DNA from: Bacteroidia bacterium
GTDB taxonomy: Bacteria > Bacteroidota > Bacteroidia > J057
DNA length: 64,000 nt
Direction: 5' to 3'
NCBI GenBank assembly: GCA_030430575.1
Contig: JAUIKF010000002.1
Span: 186,001 to 250,000 of the forward strand
A program made the translations under genes and the position numbers. The notes beneath the pieces were generated by a model. That model was not told the origin of the DNA. It made no database searches and saw only the letters and a list, made by a program, of their open reading frames with translations. Below are positions 8,294 through 15,466 of this stretch, in pieces (positions within the stretch are counted from its first letter, which is position 1; every line of letters begins with the position of its first letter).

Positions 8294-8893
8294 ATGGCAG
8301 ATATAGATACTGGTGGAGGCGGTGGTCGCGGTAAGAAGGGCGGTAGTAAGACTAAAAAGAAATCCACAAAGGTCGATATGACCGCAATGGTGGATGTAGC
8401 CTTCCTCCTCCTTACTTTCTTTGTACTGACCGCAGTGATTCAGGACTATTCATTTATGTACCTGACCATGCCACCAAAAGCAGAAGATGTCCCTGAAGAG
8501 GACAAAAAGGTAGATGTGGATGAAGAAAAAGTGGTAACTATTGTCCTCAATGAGGAAAACAAGATCACATGGTATTGGAAAATCACCAACCCTGAGATTA
8601 ACGAAACCACTTTTGATCCAACAAATGGAATCCGTAAAGTGATCCTTGATCACCTCAAGCGTTATCCAGACCTGTGTCGTGATCAGAAGCGGGAATTTGG
8701 CCAGCAACAGCCAGGTTGCTGGGATCCTATCTTCATCATTAAACCTCGATACAATAGCAACTATGGATCGCTGGTGGACTTACTAGATGAAATGCAAATT
8801 ACAGAGTCGCCCAAATTCGCTATTGATAAGTTTACGGAGCAGGATTCCTTGCTGATCATCGGCGAATTAGAAGTCGAAGAAGTAATAGAATAA
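8294..8893 (+). CDS. exbD: Biopolymer transporter ExbD (second copy)
   Basis: 199 residues with a Gly/Lys-rich cytoplasmic start, then the membrane segment VDMTAMVDVAFLLLTFFVL, nearly identical to that of the first ExbD and with the same intramembrane aspartate. The periplasmic part differs in having an acidic stretch (residues about 62-75) and two cysteines around 134-148 that could form a disulfide. The C-terminal half ends in GSLVDLLDEMQITESPKFAI, the usual ExbD close. The 155-bp gap before it holds only A/T-rich sequence without a clear terminator, so cotranscription with exbB is likely. It precedes tonB by 56 bp. Confidence 0.92.
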   Translation: MADIDTGGGGGRGKKGGSKTKKKSTKVDMTAMVDVAFLLLTFFVLTAVIQDYSFMYLTMPPKAEDVPEEDKKVDVDEEKVVTIVLNEENKITWYWKITNPEINETTFDPTNGIRKVILDHLKRYPDLCRDQKREFGQQQPGCWDPIFIIKPRYNSNYGSLVDLLDEMQITESPKFAIDKFTEQDSLLIIGELEVEEVIE

Positions 8894-8949
8894 TAAAAAT
8901 TAAGACCTGTGTACTTCAAATTTGTCGTACGCTTAATGTTAAAATCGTT

Positions 8950-9753
8950 ATGGCTCAAATTATTAAAGCCGATCTAGATGAAATGGTATTTGAGGATCGC
9001 GAACGCCGATATGGTGCCTATAAGCTCAGAAAGAGCTATCTGAAGCACTTATTTATTGGCTTTGGCGTGATCTCTCTGATATTTCTTCTGGGGTCAATCT
9101 TGCCTACCTTAGCACTTGGTGGTGCCGAGTCAGAAGAACGAAGAGAGATCTCTCATGAGATCAATCTTGCCGATCTTCCAGAACCACCACCCCTAGAGGA
9201 AGATGTACCTCCTCCTCCTCCGCCAGTGAAGGTACCTCCACCAAAACTGAAAACCATTGCATTTAAAATTCCTGAACCGAAACCCAAAGAGGAGATCGTA
9301 GAGGAAGAAGAAATCATCGAAATGGACTCGCTCCTCGAAGCACCCAATATTGGGTTGGAAAACCAGGATGGTGCTGACGAAGGTTTCATTGACATTCCGG
9401 ATGAAGGAGATGGGGATGTTCCTGAGGTCATCGTAGAAGAAGAGCCAGATATAAATGCATTCATTTTTGATGCTGAGGAGCCTAAGCCGCTCAACTTGGA
9501 TGATATCAAGAAGCTGGTTGGGTATCCTGACATTGCAAAAGATGCAGGGATTCAGGGAAGTGTGGTTGTGCGTGTGCTTGTGGACAAAAATGGTCGCTAT
9601 AAAAAGCATAAAATCATCAAGAAAGTACACCCAATCTTGGCAGATGCAGTTGAAAAAAATGTGAATAAACTGAAGTTCACGCCTGCTGTTCAAGGTGGAA
9701 AACCGATTCCTTTCTGGGTGAATATTCCGTTCAAATTCAAACTACTTGAATAG
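8950..9753 (+). CDS. tonB: Energy transducer TonB
   Basis: 267 residues. The cytoplasmic start contains the Bacteroidota TonB signature YGAYKLRKSY, followed by one membrane segment (about residues 34-56). Next is a long Pro/Glu/Lys spacer (residues 70-185) that spans the periplasm, with runs of prolines near residue 83. The C-terminal TonB domain, residues 190-267, has GYPDIAKDAGIQGSVVVRVLV and ends FWVNIPFKFKL. TonB carries energy from ExbBD to outer-membrane receptors such as the SusC porin found later in this window. It is the last gene of the operon; a strong terminator follows 20 bp after the stop. Confidence 0.94.
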   Translation: MAQIIKADLDEMVFEDRERRYGAYKLRKSYLKHLFIGFGVISLIFLLGSILPTLALGGAESEERREISHEINLADLPEPPPLEEDVPPPPPPVKVPPPKLKTIAFKIPEPKPKEEIVEEEEIIEMDSLLEAPNIGLENQDGADEGFIDIPDEGDGDVPEVIVEEEPDINAFIFDAEEPKPLNLDDIKKLVGYPDIAKDAGIQGSVVVRVLVDKNGRYKKHKIIKKVHPILADAVEKNVNKLKFTPAVQGGKPIPFWVNIPFKFKLLE

Positions 9754-9773
9754 GAGAATCGCCATTTAAAAAT

Positions 9774-9801
9774 AAAAAAGGCCCCAATTGGGGCCTTTTT
9801 T
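9774..9801. terminator. Rho-independent terminator after tonB
   Basis: GGCCCCAATTGGGGCC is a perfect palindrome flanked by A-runs on the left and T-runs on the right, so it can stop transcription in either direction. It closes the exbB-exbD-exbD-tonB operon. Confidence 0.9.
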
Positions 9802-9871
9802 ATTTTCCCCCAGAAAAAACGCAACAGAATTAACTTTCTACTCGTCCTCCAGTTGGAATAGAAAAATCCGC

Positions 9872-9879
9872 TATCTTTG
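9872..9879 (+). promoter_or_regulatory. -7 promoter element giving a very short leader
   Basis: TATCTTTG matches TAnnTTTG and ends only 4 bp before the ATG at 9884. The TTG at 9853 is 3 bp closer than the ideal -33 spacing. If used, the mRNA would be leaderless or nearly so. Confidence 0.5.
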
Positions 9880-9883
9880 CACT

Positions 9884-10546
9884 ATGAGACACCTACGTTA
9901 TTTCTTTTTTGTTTCGTTCCTCCTGCTTCCTTTTGTGATGCAAGGGCAGCAAGTCTATCAGCTCTCAGGCCTGATCATAAGTGAAGCAGGTCAGCAGCCC
10001 ATTCCCTATGTGACTGTCCAAGTCAATAACTCGCGTAGGGGAACCCTCAGCAATGACGAAGGCTTCTATAGCATTCCCGTAAGTGAATTTGATACGATCT
10101 ACTTTTCACATGTAGGGTATTTTAGAAATTCTTTTGTCGTTGCAGACTATCTCAAAAATTATCCCCGAGACAATGCGACCTACCTCTACGCGATTCACTA
10201 TCTATTGGAAGATACGTTGACGCTTCCTGAAGTGACAATTTTCCCATATGATACCCCAGAAGAACTCAAAACGGCTATCCTCAATATGGATGCACAAGGC
10301 ACCCCTGATGCCATTGCCAGAGCCAATCTAAGCCCACAGGTAATCGATGCGATTATCCAGACGCTTCCTGTGGATGGGGAAGAGCGCTTGATGGTAGGCC
10401 GCCAGATGTATTATGATTATTACCAAAATCGCCAAATCCTCCAGACTGCTGGCCTAGATCCGATAGCAGCGATGCGACTCCTGCAATATATCGCAGAGAA
10501 GACGAGGCGAAAAAAGGATAAAGACCTTAATTATTGGGAGGATTGA
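9884..10546 (+). CDS. Carboxypeptidase-regulatory-like domain protein, exported
   Basis: 220 residues starting at the ATG at 9884 with a signal peptide (FFFVSFLLLPFVMQGQQ). The first third after it is a CarboxypepD_reg-like beta-sandwich: SGLIISEAGQQPIPYVTVQV, GTLSNDEGFYSIPVSEFDTI, FSHVGYF. This fold usually sits at the N-terminus of SusC-type receptors; here it stands alone, followed by a helical tail of about 100 residues with no known motif (RQMYYDYYQNRQ). Such short proteins are frequent in Bacteroidota and of unknown function. An upstream TTG in the same frame would start inside the terminator, so it was not used. Confidence 0.75.
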   Translation: MRHLRYFFFVSFLLLPFVMQGQQVYQLSGLIISEAGQQPIPYVTVQVNNSRRGTLSNDEGFYSIPVSEFDTIYFSHVGYFRNSFVVADYLKNYPRDNATYLYAIHYLLEDTLTLPEVTIFPYDTPEELKTAILNMDAQGTPDAIARANLSPQVIDAIIQTLPVDGEERLMVGRQMYYDYYQNRQILQTAGLDPIAAMRLLQYIAEKTRRKKDKDLNYWED

Positions 10547-10552
10547 GCAGAT

Positions 10553-10628
10553 AAAACTCAAGCTCAAATTCAAGTTCAAGCGCAAGTTACTTTTTGATCT
10601 TGAGGTTGAATTTGTGTTTGAACTTCTC
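10553..10628. repeat. 6-bp-period CAAGTT array with inverted second half
   Basis: In the gap between two convergent genes, hexamers such as CTCAAG, TTCAAG and CGCAAG are followed by their reverse-complement type (CTTGAG, GTTGAA, TTTGAA). The whole could fold as an imperfect hairpin and may serve as a two-way terminator. The same hexamers recur at 59329 and 59535. Confidence 0.6.
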
Positions 10629-10629
10629 T

Positions 10630-11520
10630 TTAATGCAACTCCCTTTTCCAGAAAGGAAAAGTACTTTCAGGCTCCACGCCTGTGATTTCGGAAAAATGCC
10701 GAGCATCAGACACATTGTCTCTGAAAAGCAATTGGTATTGATCGTAAGATAAAATCCCCGGCAGCAACGGTGCGACAAAGTATTTGACAGACGGCGTCAC
10801 TACAGGGCGCGGCACCTCTACAAAATTCATTTTCTGACCATTGGCAGCTATTTTGAGCAATTCCTTAAAGGAAATGGCATCTGGACCTGCCACTTCAAGA
10901 ATTTTTTGATCAGGAAAACGCTGGCAGCAAGCAAGTATCAAAGCACACAAATCACTTATCATGATGGGCTGAATACACGTTTCCAAAAACCCCTTGGGGG
11001 TTGGGAGATAGCCCAACGATGCGCTCCCAATAGCGTGCAATAGCCTTAATTTTTGGACCAACATGGTATTGGGTGTGCAAACTATAGAAGGCCTGATGAT
11101 ACAGGCCCTGCCAGATGTGAGGAGTACTCTGTCTGCCTCCGCTTTGGTAGCTAAAAAGCGAATATCTGCATGCTTGCCTGCCCCTAAGGCCGAAACCTGA
11201 AGGATATAGGGATTTCCTATTGTAGGTGAGTTGGTCAGAATTTTTTGGGCAAGGCCTAAGTGAATATGCTCAAAGGAAGTATCACGGGTCTCTCGAATTT
11301 GCCCGATACAATTGATAAGAACATCCACCTTTCCCAAATTTTTCCAATCATCATGGAATGGATTAAATATCAACAGCCCTTCCTCAATTTTTGCGCCTCC
11401 ATTTGAAAGACTGCTCCCACGGGTAGTGCCTACCACATGGGCCATCGGCAATGTTTGTCGAAGCATTTGGAAGAAGGCATGACCTAATTGGCCATTTGCA
11501 CCCAATATGACGATGTTCAT
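10630..11520 (-). CDS. NAD(P)-binding SDR/NmrA-like protein
   Basis: 296 residues beginning MNIVILGANGQLGHAF, a Rossmann fold with GxxGxxG (GANGQLG, residues 7-13). Further family-like pieces are DVLINCIGQIRET, LQVSALGAG and the CIIRPSIVCTP stretch in place of a clear YxxxK motif. It belongs to the atypical short-chain dehydrogenases that include NmrA and the complex I subunit NDUFA9-like proteins; members bind NAD(P) but often have no known reaction. Its ATG overlaps the stop of the upstream DUF2071 gene as ATGA, so the two are translationally coupled. Confidence 0.8.
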   Translation of the reverse strand: MNIVILGANGQLGHAFFQMLRQTLPMAHVVGTTRGSSLSNGGAKIEEGLLIFNPFHDDWKNLGKVDVLINCIGQIRETRDTSFEHIHLGLAQKILTNSPTIGNPYILQVSALGAGKHADIRFLATKAEADRVLLTSGRACIIRPSIVCTPNTMLVQKLRLLHAIGSASLGYLPTPKGFLETCIQPIMISDLCALILACCQRFPDQKILEVAGPDAISFKELLKIAANGQKMNFVEVPRPVVTPSVKYFVAPLLPGILSYDQYQLLFRDNVSDARHFSEITGVEPESTFPFWKRELH

Positions 11521-12251
11521 TGCCAAAGGATTTCCTTTTTGGGGTTCGAAACCATCGGAGCTATTGCTTGATAGGTTTGTTTGTTTCTGGGAGGTAGCCA
11601 GGTATAATGAATGACTTCAGGGACACGGAATACCCCTTCTAGGTGTGCAGTCTTAAAGAAACTTGTTTTGAAGTCTGTACAATGGACTTCCTCTAAGGGC
11701 CATTTCTCCCGGACAATCTGCGTACATCGGACTTCTCCATTATGTACAGATAGTGCACTATCAATAGCCCCAATAGTCTGCTTGAGTTGACTATGTGGCT
11801 CAGGTACAGGGCGATCAAGATCTAAGGTATAGCTAAGGATTTGGCTACGGCGCCGAAAATCAAGGTTCAATTTGTGGTTAAATATTTCTGCCATGGCAAG
11901 TCGGTAATCCGTCAACATACTTCCTCCTAGGGCCATCAATGGCCTATTAGTAAAGCTTTGAAGGAAAAAAATGTTACGGTCAATGCCAAATGCGTGGTCT
12001 GTTTCATTTACTAGCAACCGAAACCCGATATGCTGATAATTAAACTGGAACAACTTCCCACTAAATGTCGGACGCATATTGCGCAATTTAACATTGACCA
12101 TACTGATCATTGCTCGGCCATCAAATTCTCGTACCTCTATGCCTTCAGGAAGATTGTCCTTCACTTCATCTGGGTCAACGCTAAAGTTTACCAGCACAAT
12201 ATCGTGAAGCTCGCCCTTATAAGTGATGGGAATATTTTTGAGTAATGACAT
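11517..12251 (-). CDS. DUF2071 family protein
   Basis: 244 residues. The sequence fits DUF2071 (YqjF-like): an N-terminal stretch on spacing of aspartates (VNFSVDPDEVKDNLPEGIEV), then GRAMISMVNVKLRNMRP and FNYQHIGFRLLV, with EGVFRVPEVIHYTWLPPRN near the C-terminus. The fold is related to acetoacetate decarboxylase-like barrels, but the catalytic lysine cannot be assigned here and no reaction is known. It is the third gene of a compact minus-strand cluster: 10 bp after a small membrane protein gene and coupled by ATGA to the SDR gene. Confidence 0.8.
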   Translation of the reverse strand: MSLLKNIPITYKGELHDIVLVNFSVDPDEVKDNLPEGIEVREFDGRAMISMVNVKLRNMRPTFSGKLFQFNYQHIGFRLLVNETDHAFGIDRNIFFLQSFTNRPLMALGGSMLTDYRLAMAEIFNHKLNLDFRRRSQILSYTLDLDRPVPEPHSQLKQTIGAIDSALSVHNGEVRCTQIVREKWPLEEVHCTDFKTSFFKTAHLEGVFRVPEVIHYTWLPPRNKQTYQAIAPMVSNPKKEILWQ

Positions 12252-12261
12252 ACTTCAGGGG

Positions 12262-12705
12262 TTAGGGGATTAGGTGAAAAATGGAGAACCAGGCGGTAGC
12301 TGTTGAGAGCAAGTTAGTGATCCAAAAGGAGGTCCATTTTCTAGACAAATTGAGCTTTTTCAAAGCCCTTACATGCATCATGAGCATCACTGAAAAGCTG
12401 CAAGCAACTGAAAAGAGGGGAATCCACGCCGCTGACCATTTAAAGTATACAAATCCAAGCGATGCTGGGAGTAGGAGGAGTACACCCCAGGTCATGATTG
12501 GGCCCAAGGCATAAGCATATTCACGCCAATGATCGAGTTTTACCCGAGCAAGAAGTAACTGAAGTGCCCAGCCACTTCCAGCGATGAGGAGCATTTGGAA
12601 AGCACCATCAAGCGGAGATAAGCCAGGCACCAATGGACTCATCGCAAAACCAAAGTAGGCGGTAATAGCAATGGCTATTGAGAGGTGAAATGCAAAGCGA
12701 ATCAT
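12262..12705 (-). CDS. Small membrane protein, four predicted segments
   Basis: 147 residues, almost wholly hydrophobic, with segments at about 3-24, 34-53, 66-88 and 92-110, and a fifth shorter one near the C-terminus. No family is recognised and no charged or metal-binding motif stands out. Its ATG shares one base with the stop codon of the preceding membrane-protein gene (TAATG), a coupling arrangement, and the DUF2071 gene starts 10 bp after it. The context suggests one transcription unit handling a membrane or stress function, but nothing in the sequence says which. Confidence 0.7.
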   Translation of the reverse strand: MIRFAFHLSIAIAITAYFGFAMSPLVPGLSPLDGAFQMLLIAGSGWALQLLLARVKLDHWREYAYALGPIMTWGVLLLLPASLGFVYFKWSAAWIPLFSVACSFSVMLMMHVRALKKLNLSRKWTSFWITNLLSTATAWFSIFHLIP

Positions 12706-13181
12706 TAGGCTTGAGGGTTCATTTCCGTTTGAGGAGCTGCTTCTGTTTCCTCTCTAATACTTTCAGGCCCATTTGTCATCAAATCATTATAAGCAAAATT
12801 GGCCATCACCATTGCTGCTATTTGAAACAAAATCCCTATATAAAGCTGCCAAGGGCTGTTATTGGCCATTCCAATGATAATGGTGACAAAGATCAAGATC
12901 ATGTTAAAAACAATGGTTCCTAACCAGGTCTTCCGAGCATCCTCCGCTGTAGCACGATCGCGATAGATCCGCCAGTAACGAACAAATAACATCGTCCCAG
13001 GGATGTAACCAGCAAGAATGAAGGGAATCGTAACGATTAACATGCAACCATAGGCGCCAATGATGGTACCAATGATAAAAGTGGGAATATTGGCCACTCC
13101 AAAGACAAATCCGATCAATCGGTTCAAGGAGGTTGTCTTTTCAGTAGGAAGGCCTTGGCGGAAGTTGTTAAGTGCTGTCAT
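12705..13181 (-). CDS. Small membrane protein, hypothetical
   Basis: 158 residues. Hydrophobic segments lie at about 22-62 (a long glycine- and isoleucine-rich hairpin, NIPTFIIGTIIGAYG and LIVTIPFILAGYIPG), 89-106 and 111-130. The C-terminus is polar (REETEAAPQTEMNPQA). I recognise no family. It starts the four-gene run membrane protein, membrane protein, DUF2071, SDR; a hairpin at 13285-13316 separates it from the regulator gene upstream. Confidence 0.7.
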   Translation of the reverse strand: MTALNNFRQGLPTEKTTSLNRLIGFVFGVANIPTFIIGTIIGAYGCMLIVTIPFILAGYIPGTMLFVRYWRIYRDRATAEDARKTWLGTIVFNMILIFVTIIIGMANNSPWQLYIGILFQIAAMVMANFAYNDLMTNGPESIREETEAAPQTEMNPQA

Positions 13182-13284
13182 GATGCAGTTAAGTTAGTTG
13201 ATGATCAAACACACTCAAATGTACGACTTATTTTTCAGATAGTTCATTATTTTCAGTAAAAAATGAAAGTTTATCTATAAAAGG

Positions 13285-13316
13285 ATGCCCTGCCGAAGAA
13301 TTCTACAGCAGGGCAT
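13285..13316 (-). terminator. Candidate terminator after the GbsR/MarR gene
   Basis: Stem ATGCCCTGC/GCAGGGCAT, followed on the minus strand by CCTTTTAT. It lies 7 bp beyond the regulator stop codon and would separate it from the membrane-protein operon. Confidence 0.65.
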
Positions 13317-13322
13317 GAAGGG

Positions 13323-13847
13323 TTATGAATTGACTTTTTCTTTCTTAAAGAGCTTTAAGAGGGTGTTGGCAAACCAGTTCTGGTCGGCTTTGACGAGGAG
13401 ATCGAGAAAGGCATCTGCCTGGCCGACAATCGTATCCAGATTTTCGACGGAAGCAATAAATGACTGAACTTCTGGATTTTCATCCTTGCCTTCTACGTCG
13501 CGAACTTCTGCAAGCATTTGTAAAACAGGCGCGATCTCACGCTTCCTCCGTTCCACAATTACCTGCATAGCTACACGCCAGATGTCTTTTTCGGCGACAA
13601 AGTACTCTCTTCGCTCACCTGATTTGTGTTCTTTCCTCACTAGTCCCCAGTCGATCAGCGCCCGCAAATTCATATTGGCGTTGCCTCTTGAAATGCTCAA
13701 CATGGCCATCACTTCTTCCGAACTCAGCGGTTCTGGAGCGACCAATAGCAGCGCATGTATTTGCGCCATCGTCCGATTGATTCCCCAGTTAGAGCCTAGC
13801 GCACCCCATGACTGGATGAACCGCTCTTTAGCTTCGTCTAACTTCAT
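13323..13847 (-). CDS. GbsR/MarR family transcriptional regulator
   Basis: 174 residues with the GbsR-type winged helix: IHALLLVAPEPLSSEEVMAM, then the recognition region LSISRGNANMNLRALIDWGL and the wing VRKEHKSGERREYF. These are dimeric DNA-binding proteins; relatives respond to choline or membrane/osmotic signals, but the ligand here cannot be read from the sequence. The C-terminal third is helical (RRKREIAPVLQMLAEVRD) and probably makes the dimer. The next genes on the same strand are the membrane-protein, DUF2071 and SDR set, which are its likeliest targets. Confidence 0.88.
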   Translation of the reverse strand: MKLDEAKERFIQSWGALGSNWGINRTMAQIHALLLVAPEPLSSEEVMAMLSISRGNANMNLRALIDWGLVRKEHKSGERREYFVAEKDIWRVAMQVIVERRKREIAPVLQMLAEVRDVEGKDENPEVQSFIASVENLDTIVGQADAFLDLLVKADQNWFANTLLKLFKKEKVNS

Positions 13848-14027
13848 TATAATAATTGATAATAAGTGAAATTCAGAACTAATTGAAAGTTCTAGTTACT
13901 AAGTTAATAATTTTAACAACGGCTAAAAGAAAAAATTGGTTAAAGAAATGCAAAAAAATGCTGTAGCTTTAACAAAAGGTGCTGTAGCAGGTTCTTTTTA
14001 GTGCGTTCAAACACTTCCACAGCAAAG

Positions 14028-14108
14028 CTGTCATTTTGAACGAAGTGAAAAATCTTACTATCTTCTTATAGTCAAATAGTAAGATCCTTCGCGAACTCAG
14101 GATAACAG
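14028..14108. repeat. Imperfect palindromic element (TGTCATTTTGAACGAAG type)
   Basis: Left arm begins CTGTCATTTTGAACGAAGTG, right arm ends CGCGAACTCAGGATAACAG; inner arms ATCTTACTAT and ATAGTAAGAT match exactly. Elements with such ends are, from memory, scattered in Bacteroidota intergenic DNA. A related one is at 59411. Confidence 0.7.
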
Positions 14109-14179
14109 GTAAACTGTTGTGACCATAGTAATTGCCCCCAAGTTGACCTGTCAACCTATTTCAGGCGCGAACAAACCAT

Positions 14180-14210
14180 AAACGTAGAACCTAAAACTTA
14201 AAACGTCTTA
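14180..14210 (+). repeat. 7-bp-period array before the VWA gene
   Basis: Units AAACGTA, GAACCTA, AAACTTA and AAACGTC follow each other without gaps and end 4 bp before the start codon at 14214. Confidence 0.6.
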
Positions 14211-14213
14211 TCC

Positions 14214-15317
14214 ATGAAGGGTTATCGATTTACCAAATATGTGCCAGGAGAAGAGAGCAATGATCCTTTTGAACGGTTGTTGAAGATATTTCTGGATTTG
14301 CTTACCTATACTTCGGGAGATGTGGCAGAGGCATTGAGTTGGATGAATCCACTCGATCGTGAATATAGCTTGACGGACGATGAGTACGGGATGGGAGACT
14401 TTATTGAAGACCTCAAGAAAAAAGGCTATATCGAAGATGATACGGATGGAAATGGCGGCACCTTTCAGCTGACTGCCAAGACAGAACAAAGCATTCGCCA
14501 GCGTTCATTGGAAGAGATTTTTGGGAAGCTGAAACGGTCTGGTAGAGGTAATCATAGCACGGCCTATGCAGGACAGGGAGATGAGCCACTGACTGAGCTA
14601 CGTCAGTTTCATTTTGGCGATTCAGTAGAAAATATTGCTGTCACAGAATCTTTTCGCAATGCGCAGATCAATCACGGCATTGACGATTTCATGCTCACGG
14701 AAAGTGACCTTAATGTAAGGGAGAAGGAGCATAAGACCAGTTGTGCGACAGTTTTGATGATTGACATTTCTCACTCCATGATTTTGTATGGAGAAGATCG
14801 TATCACCCCTGCAAAAAAGGTCGCTATGGCCCTTTCAGAACTGATCATGCGCAAGTATCCCAAGGACTTTCTGGACATCATTGTCTTTGGAAATGATGCA
14901 TGGCAGATTCAGGTGAAAGACCTCCCCTACTTGCAAGTAGGCCCTTACCATACGAATACAGTAGCAGGGGTAGAACTCGCGATGGACCTCTTACGCCGTC
15001 GCAAGACCGCAAATAAGCAGATCTTTATGATCACAGATGGAAAACCGACGTGCATCCATGAGGCTGGGGCTTATTACAAAAATAGCTTTGGACTAGATCG
15101 AAAGATTCTGAATAAGACGCTGAATCTGGCTGCTCAATGCCGCAGACTCAAAATTCCCATCACGACTTTTATGATTGCAAAAGATAGTTGGTTAGTAGAG
15201 TTTGTACAGGAATTTACCCGAGTCAATAATGGCCGCGCGTTTTACACTAGTTTGCAAGGCCTAGGAGAATATATCTTTGAGGATTATATCCGAAATCGCC
15301 GGAAAAGGACACGTTGA
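14214..15317 (+). CDS. Cytoplasmic VWA domain protein
   Basis: 367 residues without signal peptide. The C-terminal half is a von Willebrand A domain with a MIDAS metal site: DISHSM (Asp184, Ser186, Ser188), a threonine in TNTVAGVELAM and the aspartate of MITDGKPT. The N-terminal half is helical and charged. The best-known relatives work with a MoxR-type AAA+ ATPase or magnesium-chelatase-like subunit, encoded next door, as chaperones that insert metals or remodel complexes. No such ATPase is in this window, so the partner must be elsewhere or the protein acts alone. A second VWA gene follows after 149 bp, but that protein is exported. Confidence 0.82.
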   Translation: MKGYRFTKYVPGEESNDPFERLLKIFLDLLTYTSGDVAEALSWMNPLDREYSLTDDEYGMGDFIEDLKKKGYIEDDTDGNGGTFQLTAKTEQSIRQRSLEEIFGKLKRSGRGNHSTAYAGQGDEPLTELRQFHFGDSVENIAVTESFRNAQINHGIDDFMLTESDLNVREKEHKTSCATVLMIDISHSMILYGEDRITPAKKVAMALSELIMRKYPKDFLDIIVFGNDAWQIQVKDLPYLQVGPYHTNTVAGVELAMDLLRRRKTANKQIFMITDGKPTCIHEAGAYYKNSFGLDRKILNKTLNLAAQCRRLKIPITTFMIAKDSWLVEFVQEFTRVNNGRAFYTSLQGLGEYIFEDYIRNRRKRTR

Positions 15318-15466
15318 GCTTTCCACACCTTTCCCAATAATTCACACGGCTGAAAAATGCCCTTTTACGCCTATTCGTTCCTTACGGACAATTGGTGCCA
15401 GACTACGTATTTTTGATAAAATAACTCACTTATCCGGGATCTCTCATTTATTTCAATAATACGTTT

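Larger units (their letters stand above)
13848..14213. other. Intergenic region with palindromic element and heptamer array
   Basis: This 366-bp gap separates the divergent regulator and VWA genes. The first 130 bp are A/T-rich and should hold both promoters, but no exact -33/-7 pair was found. At 14028-14108 there is an imperfect inverted repeat, and at 14180-14210 a heptamer array that leads into the start codon at 14214. No ORF in it looks real. Confidence 0.6.
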
